Shown in pieces: positions 47,221-59,903 of a DNA stretch of 64,000 nt (position 1 is its first letter; each line of letters starts with the position of its first letter). The notes under the pieces were generated by a model. It was not told where the DNA came from. It saw only the letters and a program-made list of their open reading frames with translations, and made no database searches. The stretch spans positions 8,747,263 through 8,811,262 of the forward strand of contig JBBCBC010000037.1 of NCBI GenBank assembly GCA_037126765.1, given 5' to 3'. The stretch is from Stenogyne calaminthoides. Its lineage: Eukaryota; Streptophyta; Magnoliopsida; Lamiales; Lamiaceae. The position numbers and the translations under genes were made by a program.

Positions 47221-49247
47221 TTAAAGCATGCGCCATCCATCATCATTCTGAAACTGAAACCGTCCATAATTAGCCCAGTACTGCAGCTTCCCTCCATTTC
47301 CCACCTGCAAATATAAAGCCCCGGCCCTCGTAAAAATACTAATATACTAATACTAATTACTAACCTAAAACAAGAAAAAGGTGAAACCTGGTCAACAGTC
47401 ATGTCGTCCTGCCACTGCCAGGTTCCGTTATAGTCAAACCCATGGGTGATGACGTCATCCAAGGGAATGATGGGAGTCAAAGTCTGATACATATCACTAC
47501 TGCCCATCTTCATCATGTTGATGTTCTCCTCATGATCATGAGGATTATTAATGTATCCCATCCCTCCTAATTGTAATTCAAGGGTGGGATTATTAATACT
47601 GAATTCATCATATTGTTGGACATGAGATGGGAGGATGACGTCATCAAAACTGGGCATAGACCCGAAGCTTTCGGGTCTGGATCTCGGAGCTTTCTTCTTT
47701 GGGACTGGGATATTATAATAATTGTCTTCTCTAGGTTGATCATCAGCTTCAGCTTGTTTGGTAGTACTACTACTTTTCCTCTGGTGGGGTGTACGTGGCA
47801 GCCACTTTGCGTTTCGCCATTTCTGCACTCATCATATATATTATTATTTACCAATTTTATTCATTTATCTTTCAACCACACCCTATACCTATTTTTGTTG
47901 CTAATTAATTTTATCTACTGTTTCTATACAACTCAATATCTTAATCGTACTTTTCATATGCATGGATCGATATCCATGTAAATTTCTTAAATATCAACAT
48001 AAATTACTTGTACCATACTAAAGTGTACAACTGTTTTATACTGGTGTTGGACTCCATATATAAAAAATTCATTCTCATGCTCCGTACAATATTATACATA
48101 TATATATATAGAGAGAGTATATGAATTCACACGAAATTCAATCAAGATTACATATTTTATTTTAGTGCTCCAATCATCTATAATAGTACATGACATGTGA
48201 TATTAATAAGAATTTGTAATGGTCATATAATTTATTACACATTTTATATATTAAAAGTAATAAAAAACTAGATTGAAAATAGCTAGGAGATCTATTCTGC
48301 AGAAAACTGATATAATAGTGTTGCAAATCATGTCTTATACTGACCTAATTATCCAACATACCCTATTAATTAATGTTTATATATATATATATATATATGT
48401 GTGTGTGACATAATTAATTAAATTATTATCACTATGTGTTGTTTATATATAAAGAATACACGTGGTGGATGATTGATTATAATTTCTTGTAATTTGTACT
48501 ACAACAAGAAAACATATAAAATTAAAATTATACATTAGTAAAATTATGTACTCCATATGAATTTTAATTCAATTGAATTTTTTTCTTAAAATGTAGTAAT
48601 TGTTATGTATACGCATCATGAGTAAGTTATAAATTAAAATTGGATCGGACGTAAAACGATAAATTATACCTGAAGATGACTTGCGACCTGCATTCTGGTA
48701 AGGCCTGGTACATTCATCAGTTCAAGGATGTCCTTCGGATAGCACCCTAAACACGAATTAATTATATTCATGAAAATTGCGAAGATATATTATACTTATC
48801 AAGTATTAAAAAACACACAATTAAAAAATTAATTATAATTATTAAAAAATGAAAAAAAAAACTAACTAGAACTATTAATTAAGAGGTGACATACTTCCGG
48901 GTCCAAGAGCCCTAGCCGCTTTCATAAACTTAGTGTGAAGGTCAACGGTCCATTCGGTCCAAACCTTGCGTTTATAATCGGGTTGGTTTTGATCCGGATC
49001 CGGATCCGGATTATAGTTAACATGATGAATTGATGCTGCAGCAGCTAATTCCTTTTGTGCTGACGTGGCTTTCTTCTCCCGTGACACGTGTTGCCAAAGA
49101 TATCCCAGAAACTGCATTGTGACTGGCTTTTTCACACAAAGAAACACTCCTTGCTCCAACGCCCTCATCGTTCCAACAGCATCATCCTCATTTGAAGTCA
49201 CTAATTAATTCATTTATATATAATTAATTAATTAATTAATTGGCATG

Positions 49248-49282
<35 letters not shown>

Positions 49283-50202
49283 TGTTGTTAATTAATTAAT
49301 TACGGATGAGAAGCAAATTCATGTTGAGAGCAAGTTGTAGAAGTTGGTATCCAAATGAATCTGGGGAGGGCATGTTTGCTATCACAACATCAAACTGAGC
49401 CTTCTCTTTTGACAGAACTGATAGCCCTGACGATGCATGGTTCACTGAACTAACTGCCCATAAAAACAAATTACTAATTAATCAGTTACTCATAAAATGT
49501 GTTGATTAAATAACTAGTTAATTTAGCATCCATAAAAATGACAAGTACTACACTTATATAACTATATATTTAGGAATGGTGCATATATAATTAAGTTACA
49601 TGTAAAAAATTAAATAATTAAATTAATTAAGAGTACATAAGCTTTGTTCAATTTAAATATATACAAATTGTGTTTTACTATTTAGTTTTCTCCTCAAATA
49701 ATTAAAAGGACTATCATCATAAACAAAAAAGTGGCGCCAAATAAAAAGTCAAACCGATTATGACCAACATGTACACAAGTCATAATTCACTAGCTAGATT
49801 TTGCAATTTGATTAACAAGCATTTTGACTACCAAATTCGATCGATTAATAATTATCAGCACAAATTAAAGACTCATGCATCAGAGTACCAATTGGATGGA
49901 AAGTGCATCGACAGATCTTCAAAAATTCATGTCACAAGTTTATATATATATCATAACTTAATCTAAGTGACAAATTTTAAAACAAACATATAAAAAATTG
50001 AATGATATAGTCCTCCACTTTATTTAATTTGATGTAGGTACGTACCTTGATAATTGAAGCATCGCAACATGTTAATAATGTTATCATGATCGATAGTTTC
50101 GTGCTCAACAAGCAGCACGTGAATCTTTTTACCCACGTTTGATGAGGAATTCAGAGAATTGAGATGTGAAGCATCAAAACCACGATAATCCAAACTCATC
50201 AT
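47221..50202 (-). CDS. B-type-like response regulator with degenerate receiver and GARP domain
   Basis: Probable nuclear DNA-binding protein related to B-type ARRs. Exons: 50046-50202, 49304-49453, 48895-49200, 48670-48746, 47388-47822, 47221-47304, all GT-AG and phase-consistent, 402 aa. The N-terminal receiver fold is recognisable (KIHVLLVEHETIDHD, VASSG-like SSVNHASSGLSVL, LCVKKPV). However, the acidic pocket is VEHE, and the phospho-acceptor Asp is replaced by Asn at residue 79 (VVIANMPSPDS), so it should not accept phosphate. The GARP/Myb-like domain is good: KRKVWTEWTVDLHTKFMKAA, CYPKDILELMNVPGLTRMQV, ASHLQKWRN. The C-terminal half is acidic and Met/Asn-rich. ATG 50202 is the first in frame. 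A paralogue with the same exon sizes (150 and 77 nt) follows at 52.5-55.6 kb. Confidence 0.87.
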
Positions 50203-50627
50203 ATATCGATCTTCCAAAAATGCACCTATTCTTTTATTTGCTTATTAAAAATATATATGAGAATTGAATTAATAAACAAGATAATGAGAGATTGAAAACA
50301 AATGAACGCTTGAGAATATATATGCTCGATATACGATGTGTGTCTCAAAGGAGAAGGGATGGGTGATTTAAATAGGAATTTCTCTAATCTAATTTTTTCA
50401 GTGGCTAATTAATTTATTTTGCTTTTATCTTTCTTTTTGGACGGTGGTTTCATCTTATACGCGGTAATATAATTCTTGTAATCTTTTACATGACTTCTTA
50501 CTTGTGCTCTCTTTTAGTTGACTTCGTGTTCATATGTCTCACGGATGCCTTTTCTTTTCCGAAAATACTTGCGTAAGGCGGTTTCACATATATATGATGT
50601 GTCGTGTGATTTAATTTTGAAGGCTAA

Positions 50628-50853
50628 TTCTTGTATGCACCAAGTGTATCGTGTACTTTATAGTGTATTTTAAAAACATGCAACTTGTTACACTAAAATA
50701 TTCAATTTGATACATTGAAACGTGCAACTATGTTTTATGAACACAAGTTGCACGTTTCAGTGTACTAAAGTTGAATGTTTTAACGCAACAACTTGCATAT
50801 TTTTAAAATACACTATGAAGTACACGGTGCACATGGTGCATAGAGGCCCACTC
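50628..50853. mobile_element. MITE, family A, third near-complete copy
   Basis: Left tagtgtattttaaaaacatg pairs with inverted right catatttttaaaatacacta. The outer parts carry gtgtatcgtgtac and tacacggtgcac words and end in gaggcccactcaa. Inner words tgcaact/agttgcac are inverted around the centre. Confidence 0.6.
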
Positions 50854-52490
50854 AATTTTGAATTTAAGTACACATAAAATATCATTTTCCAAAAAGTTTG
50901 AAAGTCATTTGCTTGTATTGATCACAATTAGCATTAAAATCATCACATTATAATGTGGTCTTATTTGATCAACTAAGGTACGTAGTTAGTTTATACAATT
51001 ATTGTAATGTTGGTACTGTTAATACAATGAATAAGACCTATTAGAAAGATATTTCAGTGCACTAGTTGTACCGTACACTTCCTGCACAATTAATATTATT
51101 TAAAATAATTTATTATTCAATGACAAATAATTCATATTAATTAATTAATAAATCGTACTCTCTCCATCCTGATATAAGTTTCTTATTTTTTTTTGTTATT
51201 TTGTATAAGGAATAATAATAAAATAACAAAAATGAAGAGTAGTTGTGGGTATTGGGAGAGAGGAAAAAAGTATGTGGAGTAGTGAGTGACATTCTTTGTA
51301 ATATTGTGTGAAAAGTAAGGATAAAAATTATGGATAGTGAAATTACTTTTTTCATTTATAGAAACATGAAACTTATTGTGGGATGGATGAAAAAAGAAAT
51401 GGAGAAATTTATAGTAGGAGAAAGGGAGTATTATTATTTAAAAATGTATTTGAGTTGTGTAGGGCAATTCGACCAAGAATTATTTGCCAATGTATTAATG
51501 TTAGAGTTAATGACTCTAAGGTACAAAAAATAGGAAGTAGTAACTCTAAGGTACAAATTCAATTTTTATTTACTCTAAGGTACAAAAAAAAGTGTACTTT
51601 GTTTGAAAAAAAAATTATATTTTGTACCAAAAAATTGCATTTATACTTTAGAATTTTTTGCATTTGCACTTTGTACCTTAAAGTTTTTCCCTTAATGCTA
51701 GGGAAGGATCTCGACATGTAAAAGATAAAACAAACAAAAAGCTGCAAGCCATTTTCACCACGTGTGACATAAACTTTTGGCTATTGCACAAATCTGTAAT
51801 CTAGTTCGATCAACTCGGAAAAAAGAGAGAAGAAAATTGTAATCTATTTCAAGTCAACCTCGTATTTTTTGCGTGCCTTTTTTTCAGGAGAAAGATGCTT
51901 CGAATAAAAATAACTACAGTGGTATATCTCTCAATATAACCTATTTTTATTTGTATTTTATTACATATATGCATATGTTTGTTAATTTTCAGTCAATCTG
52001 CAAATTCTACCTCAACATTTCTAATGCATATAATACTAAATTTAAAATCTATGAATTTACATGACTAATTCGGATAATGCCATAGTTACAGAGCTAAAAT
52101 TGAAACTTTCTCCAGTTAACAAGAAAATTAAAAGTGTGATGTTAAGTTGATAATAAAGGCAATGCAAATTTGTAAACTAATGTTATTCTTTCAAGAAATG
52201 TGAAAATGATATTTTGGGACTTATTAGAAACTGAAGATAGATCATGTGAAATAAAACAAGGATGCCACCTTATTCATTGTTATGATAATGAAACACACAT
52301 AATTTCACCCCGGACATCATTCTTACAATAATAATGCAGTAAACACGGTACTAATTGAAAACATAAAGAGTTTTTCAATGACAAATTTTATTCTCAGGAG
52401 GACTAAGACAAAGAGTTGTACTCTTATGCCATCTAGCTAGCCCTCTTTATTTGCTTAAAATTAAAATTTCACCAACATATAAATAGCAGA
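50854..52490. other. Spacer between the two tandem response regulators
   Basis: It contains a probable decayed Stowaway element (about 51158-51389; left ctctctccatcctgatataa, right ttattgtgggatgga) and three copies of actctaaggtacaaa at about 51509-51595. No gene is seen. Its right end is the 3' UTR of the second response regulator gene. Confidence 0.45.
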
Positions 52491-55400
52491 CTATTCCTCC
52501 AACTTCAGGCCTTCAGTTTCTCCACTCTCCTCTGCTTTTGCCATTTCTCCATACTCACTTTTCTCAGCACCAAGCACGACAGACGCCTGCAAAACATGAA
52601 GAAAACCTCAACACTAAAGAATATGGCACAAACTACACAGAATTAATGATTCATAAAAACTTAACCAAATAAAAAAGACTTGCCTCATTCTCACTAGAGT
52701 AAACTTGGTCAAAATCAAGTGCAACAGAACTTCCCCCATCATCTATAGGAGCTTACTTGGAGGCATAAAAGTTTTGGATCAAAATATCCATATCTGGAAA
52801 CTCAAAGAATTCATCAGTAACACTGCTTTGAGCATCAAGTGAAGTGTTTGGAGTAGGTGCAACACTTTGGGCATCAAGCACAAATTTCTCTTCGGCGGTA
52901 AACATATCATCCATGTCAAAAGCTTGCTCCATGTTTGTTGCTTCTACGGAAAGCTTTTCATTATCACATCCAAGAACATTATCTCCTTTTGATGAGCCCA
53001 TCATGGAGACTTGGTCTTGATAATTCTCATAATTTTCTTGGACGTGATTAAAGAGCAGAGGAGGCATGGACCCATATCGCTTTGATTTAGCTGGATTGCT
53101 AGTCTCTCCAGATGTTGGCATAGGGGCAGTTATCTTTAGGTTTCTCCCGGCAGGATAAGTCCCACGACGACATTTCTACAAAATGTGAGTATTCGTTTCT
53201 ATCTTTATATATACCAAAGCAATCGAATCGACATATTTTTCTATAGCATCAAGCGGTCATGCTTTTCCATAATATTCTATAATCAATAAAATATAGTGGA
53301 CATTCAAGGAATAAGAAAACTTATATTTCTTAATACATTTCTAAAACCCATTCTTTGAGGTAATATTTATAGTTGTATTAAGAAAATTATAAACATTGGG
53401 TATCTAGAACAAGATACAAACATGTTAAAATGAGAAAAATATGCCAACCAAAATTTATAATATGTCATTCTCTCTTCTTACTGCATAACATGCAAGAGAG
53501 AGCAACAACATGATAACTTCACAATAATGAGTAGAGTAAACAGAAAAAACCTGAAGATGGCTTGCCACTTGCATTCTAGTAAGGCCTGGCACGTTCATTT
53601 GCTCAAGGATGTCTTTTGGATAACATTCTGTTTGATACAGAGGTTAACAACATTTAACAATTTTAGTAGTCTATGAGAGAGTACAAAACTCATGAAAGTG
53701 TCTTTTTTAGATGTCCATTCAACAGTAGCATTGGTGTTTGTCTTGTCTGAGTTGAAAAAAATATAAAAATCATGAGAAAGTAATAAAAAATGAAAATTGA
53801 TTAAGAAATACACACTTCCTTCTCCAAGCTTTCTGATGGCGTACACAAACCGTTCATGAAGTTCTTGAGTCCAATCAATCCAAAATTTCCGCTTAAAAAT
53901 GGAGTTATCCTCCTGATTCGCATTTTTTTAACATTTCATCTTTTTCTTCGATTTGTGGCTATCATCCAAACTAGTATTGCCACTTGAGCAACCTTTGCCA
54001 AGATCTTCTTCCCTAACTCCATTGTGCAATCTTCTGGGTGTAGTCAGCTGTCTAAATTGCTCCATTTTTTTCCCTTTATGTATTTTTTCTCCAGCCACAA
54101 CTTGCCATAGGCACTCTGCTATTTCTATTGGAACGGGCTTTGTAATACATAATAAAACTCCGGTCGCCAGGGCCCTCATCGTGAAGACAAGATCGTCTTC
54201 ATCCAACAGCACTTCAGTTCAAAATTTCAAGCAAAACAAACACAATAAGACCGCAACACATTTTAAAAACAAACATAAAGTGGAACTATTTAATATTATT
54301 TGGAAGGAGACCAATTATTTAAAAAAGGATCAATGGCAATTAAAGCTCACAAATCACAGGCAAATCCATCTTAAGAGCAATTTGTAGAAGTTTGTATCCA
54401 CAAGCGTCAGGCGACTTAATGTTTTCCACCAACAAATTGAATTTCGTCTTTCCTTTTGACAGAAGTGACACAGCACTGGAGGCAAGCTTAACGCTAGTCA
54501 CTGAGAGCAAATAAATCCAAATTCCAATCAAAATCTCTTGCAGATATATAATTGTGAATGCTTTCATGAAATATAGAAATTGAAACAATTACTTACATGA
54601 GCTTTGGATAAGTAATTAAAGAATATTTGTGAAATTGGTGTGATACAAGAGTAAAAATAATTTCGACCTAATAAATTATGTGTACTTGTATCAATATCTA
54701 TCTTTGAAGCCAAATAATTGACAAGACGGTTGAATGAAACAGATGTGAATTATCAGTCTTCAGTAATAAACACACTATGCAAGCTGTTCTACTTGTGGTA
54801 ATGAGCCAATAAATCAATAGAATCTTTCAATGCATGTATACAAGCTAATGTTTATTTTGTAAGTGCGTATAATGACAATTCAAGATATAAGCCATAAGTT
54901 TACACGCATGTTCTATATTTATTGAATAAATGCTTTATTGCTATGTTCTAGAATTATTCTTTCAAAACTCGAGGTTTTATAAGAAAAAATATCGCCGTAA
55001 ATAAGCAGTAAGCACCAGTGTACTAAAAATATGGTTAGAACAGTAAAGAGAAACATTACTCAAAATTAAGAAAGTAATGCTATCATAACCTTCTATAGAA
55101 AAACAAATTATCCGATGGTATTAATTTTAGCTAAATTTTCATTGAGAATATAGGTTGATCTAATTAGTTCAAAATGCCAAATAATATTTCCATGGAAAAT
55201 GATGCCTCATAACTATGATTAATTTTGCCGACAAAAAAATAATGGAAACATTGTATTAATTGCCTATAATGCAAGAAAATGTTTAAGGACTCTTATGTAA
55301 TTATGCAATTTTAGATTAATAGAGGAAATAATTCAATATTTGAACAAGAAAATAAAGCTGCCATCCTCCACCCCCACAACCCCCACATAAATTATATGTT

Positions 55401-55566
55401 TCAATTATGAGTTCATTATACCTTTGTAAGAGAAGTACTCAAACATGCCTACAAGCGGCGAATGAGCATCACTATCATGGTCAACAAGTAACACATGAAT
55501 CTTATGCGTCATGTCTTGCGCCTTTGACGTTATTGGAGCTTTCGAGATCCAGTTACTTGTGTCCAT
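52491..55566 (-). pseudogene. B-type-like response regulator paralogue with two in-frame TAA codons
   Basis: Exons by homology and splice sites: 55422-55566, 54351-54500, 53816-54211, 53551-53627, 52684-53175, 52491-52586. The first start is MDTSNWISKAPITS. The receiver is degenerate (VDHDSD; Asn in place of the phospho-acceptor Asp in LLVENIKSPDACG; LCITKPV kept). GARP domain: FKRKFWIDWTQELHERFVYA, CYPKDILEQMNVPGLTRMQV, ASHLQKCRR. The second and fourth exons (150 and 77 nt) equal those of the neighbour at 47.2-50.2 kb, so this is a tandem duplicate. A TAA at 53928-53930 lies between receiver and GARP, and a TAA at 52753-52755 lies in exon 5; the same frame stays open on both sides. The last intron uses a GC donor. 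As read, only a receiver-like fragment would be made. Confidence 0.8.
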
Positions 55567-56030
55567 TTCAGCGACAAGTAGTATAAAGATTTAACTAGTA
55601 AACAACTAAAATTTAAAACATGAAAGAAATTGAACAGAGTGATGTAATGAGTGAAACTTGGTGATAAAAGTTATGGGAGACGGCCATATATATAGTGTTC
55701 AAGTGAAATTTGCGGATTATTATTTTCTTCGTAGAGATTTTGACTTTTTGAAAGGCGATTTTAACTTATAACACTTATTATGGAAATCTAGTCGTATTTT
55801 ATGAAATCGATTAACTCGAATCATAATCTTATTAATTGAATAAGTAGTTAAATTTGCACATCATTATTATTTGAGTAAGTAATATAATTTGAATAAGATT
55901 ATCTGAATAAGTAATTTAATTTGAACATCAAGATTACCTAAATAAGTAATTTAATTTTGCACGTCAAGATTATCTAAATAAATAATTACGTCATGCATGA
56001 CACTCATTAGCAATTACAAATTGTTTATTA
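55567..56030. promoter_or_regulatory. Promoter region of the second response regulator, no gene seen
   Basis: A TATA-like ggccatatatatagtg near 55682 points leftward about 120 bp above the ATG. Beyond it are short direct repeats of gataatctaaataagtaatt (about 55850-55985). Confidence 0.4.
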
Positions 56031-56395
56031 GGGGGCGCTTGGTTCAAATTCTTCAATGGGAATAATGAAAAATAATTCCCTCAATGCCCTCATATTGAAA
56101 AGGATATGTATATATTGGAGGAAGGGTTGTATCACTGGTGGTTACATTTTTAGTGTGTTGCCCTAATTTTGGAATAAAGTAGACAACAAATGGTTGATAG
56201 TTGAGAAATAGTAGAATGATTTATGAGAAATGATTATAGGAGGGGTGATGGGTAATCAAAATGGGGTAATGATTTAACTTATTTAGGAGGGTTTGGTAGT
56301 GGATTGGTCATCTTTTGTTCTCCTTAACCATCAAAATTACCCTAAACTCATTTTCATTTTCATTCCCATTGAAGAATTTTTAACCAAGCGCCTCC
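56031..56395. mobile_element. Tourist-type MITE (PIF/Harbinger), TTA target site
   Basis: Starts gggggcgcttggttcaaatt and ends as its inverse, taaccaagcgcctcc, with inner tcttcaatgggaat / attcccattgaaga. Terminal inverted repeats of about 38 bp flanked by tta at 56028-56030 and 56396-56398. 365 bp, non-coding. Confidence 0.87.
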
Positions 56396-56734
56396 TTAAA
56401 TGTGCAATCGGGTTTCACACAGATATATGTTCTCCTATGTTGCTCGGATGTCCGAAATGGATCATATCAAGTGTCAAACTCCTTATTTTCTAACATTTAG
56501 GATGCATTGATACGACTTAAAAAAAATCCAGAATACGACTTAAAAAAAATCCAGATAAGATACAGGTTCGACGATACGTTTGTATATACACATGTAAAAG
56601 GTTACATATGTATTTTATGTATAATAATTTTAATTATACATTTTTATAACTTCTAGTGACCGATTTCAATTAAATGTCTTATAATTAAATGACAGTTGTT
56701 CTAAAAGAAAATACCAGGAGAACAAATCTTTTTA

Positions 56735-56975
56735 AAAAATGTAAGTATAGGGTAATGAGAGTCAAAATAAGTTAATCACTACCCCATTTTAATTAACTAC
56801 CTCTCCTCCAATAATCATATTTCCTCAATCATTGCACTATTCCTCAACCAATGACTCTTTTTTGTCCTCACTTAATCCAAGATTAGAGCAAAACACTATA
56901 AATGTAAGTATCATTCTCATTGTAATTCACTATTCAATAATTCTCATTATCATTCCCATTCAACGAATTTTTTTT
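56735..56975. mobile_element. Truncated Tourist copy in opposite orientation
   Basis: accccattttaattaactac, cctctcctccaataatcata and tctcattatcattcccattc match, inverted, the interior and one end of the 56.0-56.4 kb element. The gcgcttggtt ends are missing. It is probably an older, eroded member. Confidence 0.5.
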
Positions 56976-57494
56976 GGAAAAATGCCACATTTGTTCACTT
57001 TTACTCGAATTATGTCACCCACCTTCAATTCTTTGTTTTGCGCCACCAAACCACAGGAAAAATGCCTAAAATACCCTTATATCAAATGTTCTTGGTCAAT
57101 TGTAGGTGATCTTGGCTATGGTCATGGATTATGTCGAAAACACAAATGATACTTAATAAAAATGTTCCTAATCGAGGACCTGGCCGTACATTGATTTTAG
57201 GCTTCTTTTGTTAAAATTGAGAAATGTGTATTTTAGGTGTGAGAAATCTTAATACGACACGATAACACTGCACAAAACGATACGGAAATAGCGGGTTAGT
57301 GTTTAGGATTATCATTCGTGTCATTATCGTGTTTACACGATACGGACACAAATTTTTTTAGCCATGTTCGGGCCTACCTATTAGACTCGAAAAAAAATTT
57401 CGATTGTATATATGACATGATATTTTGTAATTTTTCTTTGGAGATTTTGCACTTTTCTTATCGTGTTTTATCATGTCATGTCCTGTAACATGTA

Positions 57495-57731
57495 CTCCCT
57501 CCGTCCCGAGATAACGTGCACGTTTACAATTTTTTCGTGTTTTAGCGAGCGAATTTTTTATTAGTATTTGAAATGTTAAAATATTTTTTTAAAGAAGCAT
57601 ATAGCAGAGGAGAGATGGATCTATCATACCCCTCCTTAAAAGTCACTTTATCATTTCAAATATAATAAACAACTCACTCGCTAAAACTCAATAATAAAGG
57701 TAGCGTGCACGTTATCTTGGGACGGAGGTAG
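57495..57731. mobile_element. Stowaway MITE copy
   Basis: Starts ctccctccgtcccgagataa and ends inverted as ttatcttgggacggaggtag, with ta on both sides (57493-57494, 57732-57733). Inner acgtgcacgtttac / gcgtgcacgtt match the copies near 38.6-39.2 kb. Confidence 0.85.
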
Positions 57732-59903
57732 TAATAATAATGAAAATTCTACATTTAAATTTTATTTTTTTATTTATTGTGTCATACTGTGTTAGTACAA
57801 ATTCTTATCATGCCGCGTTCGTGTTTAGTCTTTTTGTTTCATGTCGACACGAATATATGAATAGTCACACACAAGTATTTTAGATATTTTACACTTAGAA
57901 TGATTGCATAATACAAAGAATTCAAGGTGAGTGGCACAATTCAAATAAAAATATCCAAATGTGGCATTTTTCATAAGTTAATTATCTTATGGACCCTTCT
58001 AGTTTTTCTTAAAGCCTATTTTAATTAATAATCTAGCCAGCACAAACTACATTTAACTGAAACACACTAATTGAATAATTAATATGCCAGGTTGGCTCTC
58101 TTACTTTGACAAGAAGACTTTCTAACATTAAGTTAAGTAGTTAACACTATTTTACTTTTCAAGTTACAATTCTCAAGTGGATTAATCTTCCAACTTTCTT
58201 TGCGGCATTATTTGATTTATTGTTAGAGTTTTATGATATCTTATTATTTTTTCTATTGAATTTATCTTTACAAAACTTTTGTTACGCTTAAATTATGTTA
58301 ATTTCATTATTAAAAATTATATGTTTTAGCCCAATCCTCCAATAATTCCTGGAACCCTGTTAATACTGCTAAAAGATCACTATCTACTCAAATTTAAATG
58401 AAATAGGTTGAAGATATTTAACTTTGCACGCCTATATTTGTAGGTATGACTAGCTGTTGTAATTTTCCTAACACTATTTTACTTTTTCATCTATAATTCA
58501 AATTTCAATAATTTTTTCCTTTTAAATCTAATTTTAATGCACTATATGTCAAATAATTGTCTTTTTTTATTTTACGATATTTAATTTGACATTTATATCA
58601 TATATAAAATAAATTTAATGTCTAAAATTTAAAATTTTATTATTTTAAAGTGTTTATATTATTGATTTTTATTATATGAGTTGAATATTAATGTATTTTT
58701 TTATAATATATAAGTTTTTTATTATCATTTTGTAAATTTTATTATGTGAGGTGAATTTTGTACATAATTAGAAATTATACAATTAAATAATATCCCATAA
58801 AATCCATATATTAATAAATAAAATATGAGTAAAAGAAATTAATATTATTCAACTGAGAGATGTATAAAATAATTTTAATTTTAATTTGATTACAATTCTT
58901 CTCACACTATTTCATGCTAAACTTTATTTATATTCATATCGTGCATCACACGAGAGAATTGCTAGCGTAACAAAATATAAAGTAAAAGTTAGTGCAAAAA
59001 CGCACAGTTCAAATTGAAAATGTAATTTAAATCTACTTTTCCTTGATATAATTTCAAAAGTAAGATGTGATAAATATGAAGATTGACATGATCATCAAGA
59101 AAAGAAATTACATATATCGTCTATATCAATATGCAATCTCATTATCGTTATGCAATTTATATTAGAAGCTTCTCCTATCACACTGAATCGGAAAAGAAGA
59201 TTACAAAAATTATCCTTATTAAAAAGTACTCCGTAATATATTACTACCTTCATTTCGGATTAAATGTTTTTTTGGACTTTAATTTGTCCATAATTATTTG
59301 TCCCTCCCTCACTTCTTCTCAATTAAAAAGTAATCTATTACTACCTTATGTTTATTTACAGCTTCCCACCACACTTTCTTTTATTTCAAATCCAAATCCT
59401 TTTTTGTTTATCCGGATTTCGGTATAGGATTTCAATTCCTCTAAAAGTCTATCTAAAATACCTATAATACACATGTTGTACTTTTTTCTAACACAATTTT
59501 CAATACACTATCAATCATCTATCACCTATTTTTTTAATTATTATCTACGCTACACAAATCTCCTCCTTTTTTACATTACACACTCCCTCCTACTTTACAC
59601 ACAATACTTTTATCCTATTAAATTATATGAAATCAACACTCCCAAACAAAAACAAAATCCAAATACATCTTTTACTATTCATCAAATCCACTTCAATCCA
59701 TAAACAAACAGAATCAATTTTTTTTTTCAAAAGCTAGTTTTTGAAAAGTAATTCTGTCTCACGCTGTAGAGTTTGGGCAAATGAAATATCAGAAATTCAT
59801 AAAACTAAAGAGTTAACAAAAACAAAATGCCAAGGAATACTTATGCGCACCTCCAAATTGTCCAGGATGTATGAATAAGAGCGTTAAAGAACAGAGTACT
59901 TGC
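57732..59903. other. AT-rich intergenic region, no gene seen
   Basis: Open frames here (for example around 59131-59703) are Phe/Tyr/Ile-rich translations of AT-rich DNA without domains. No defined element ends were found. Confidence 0.45.
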
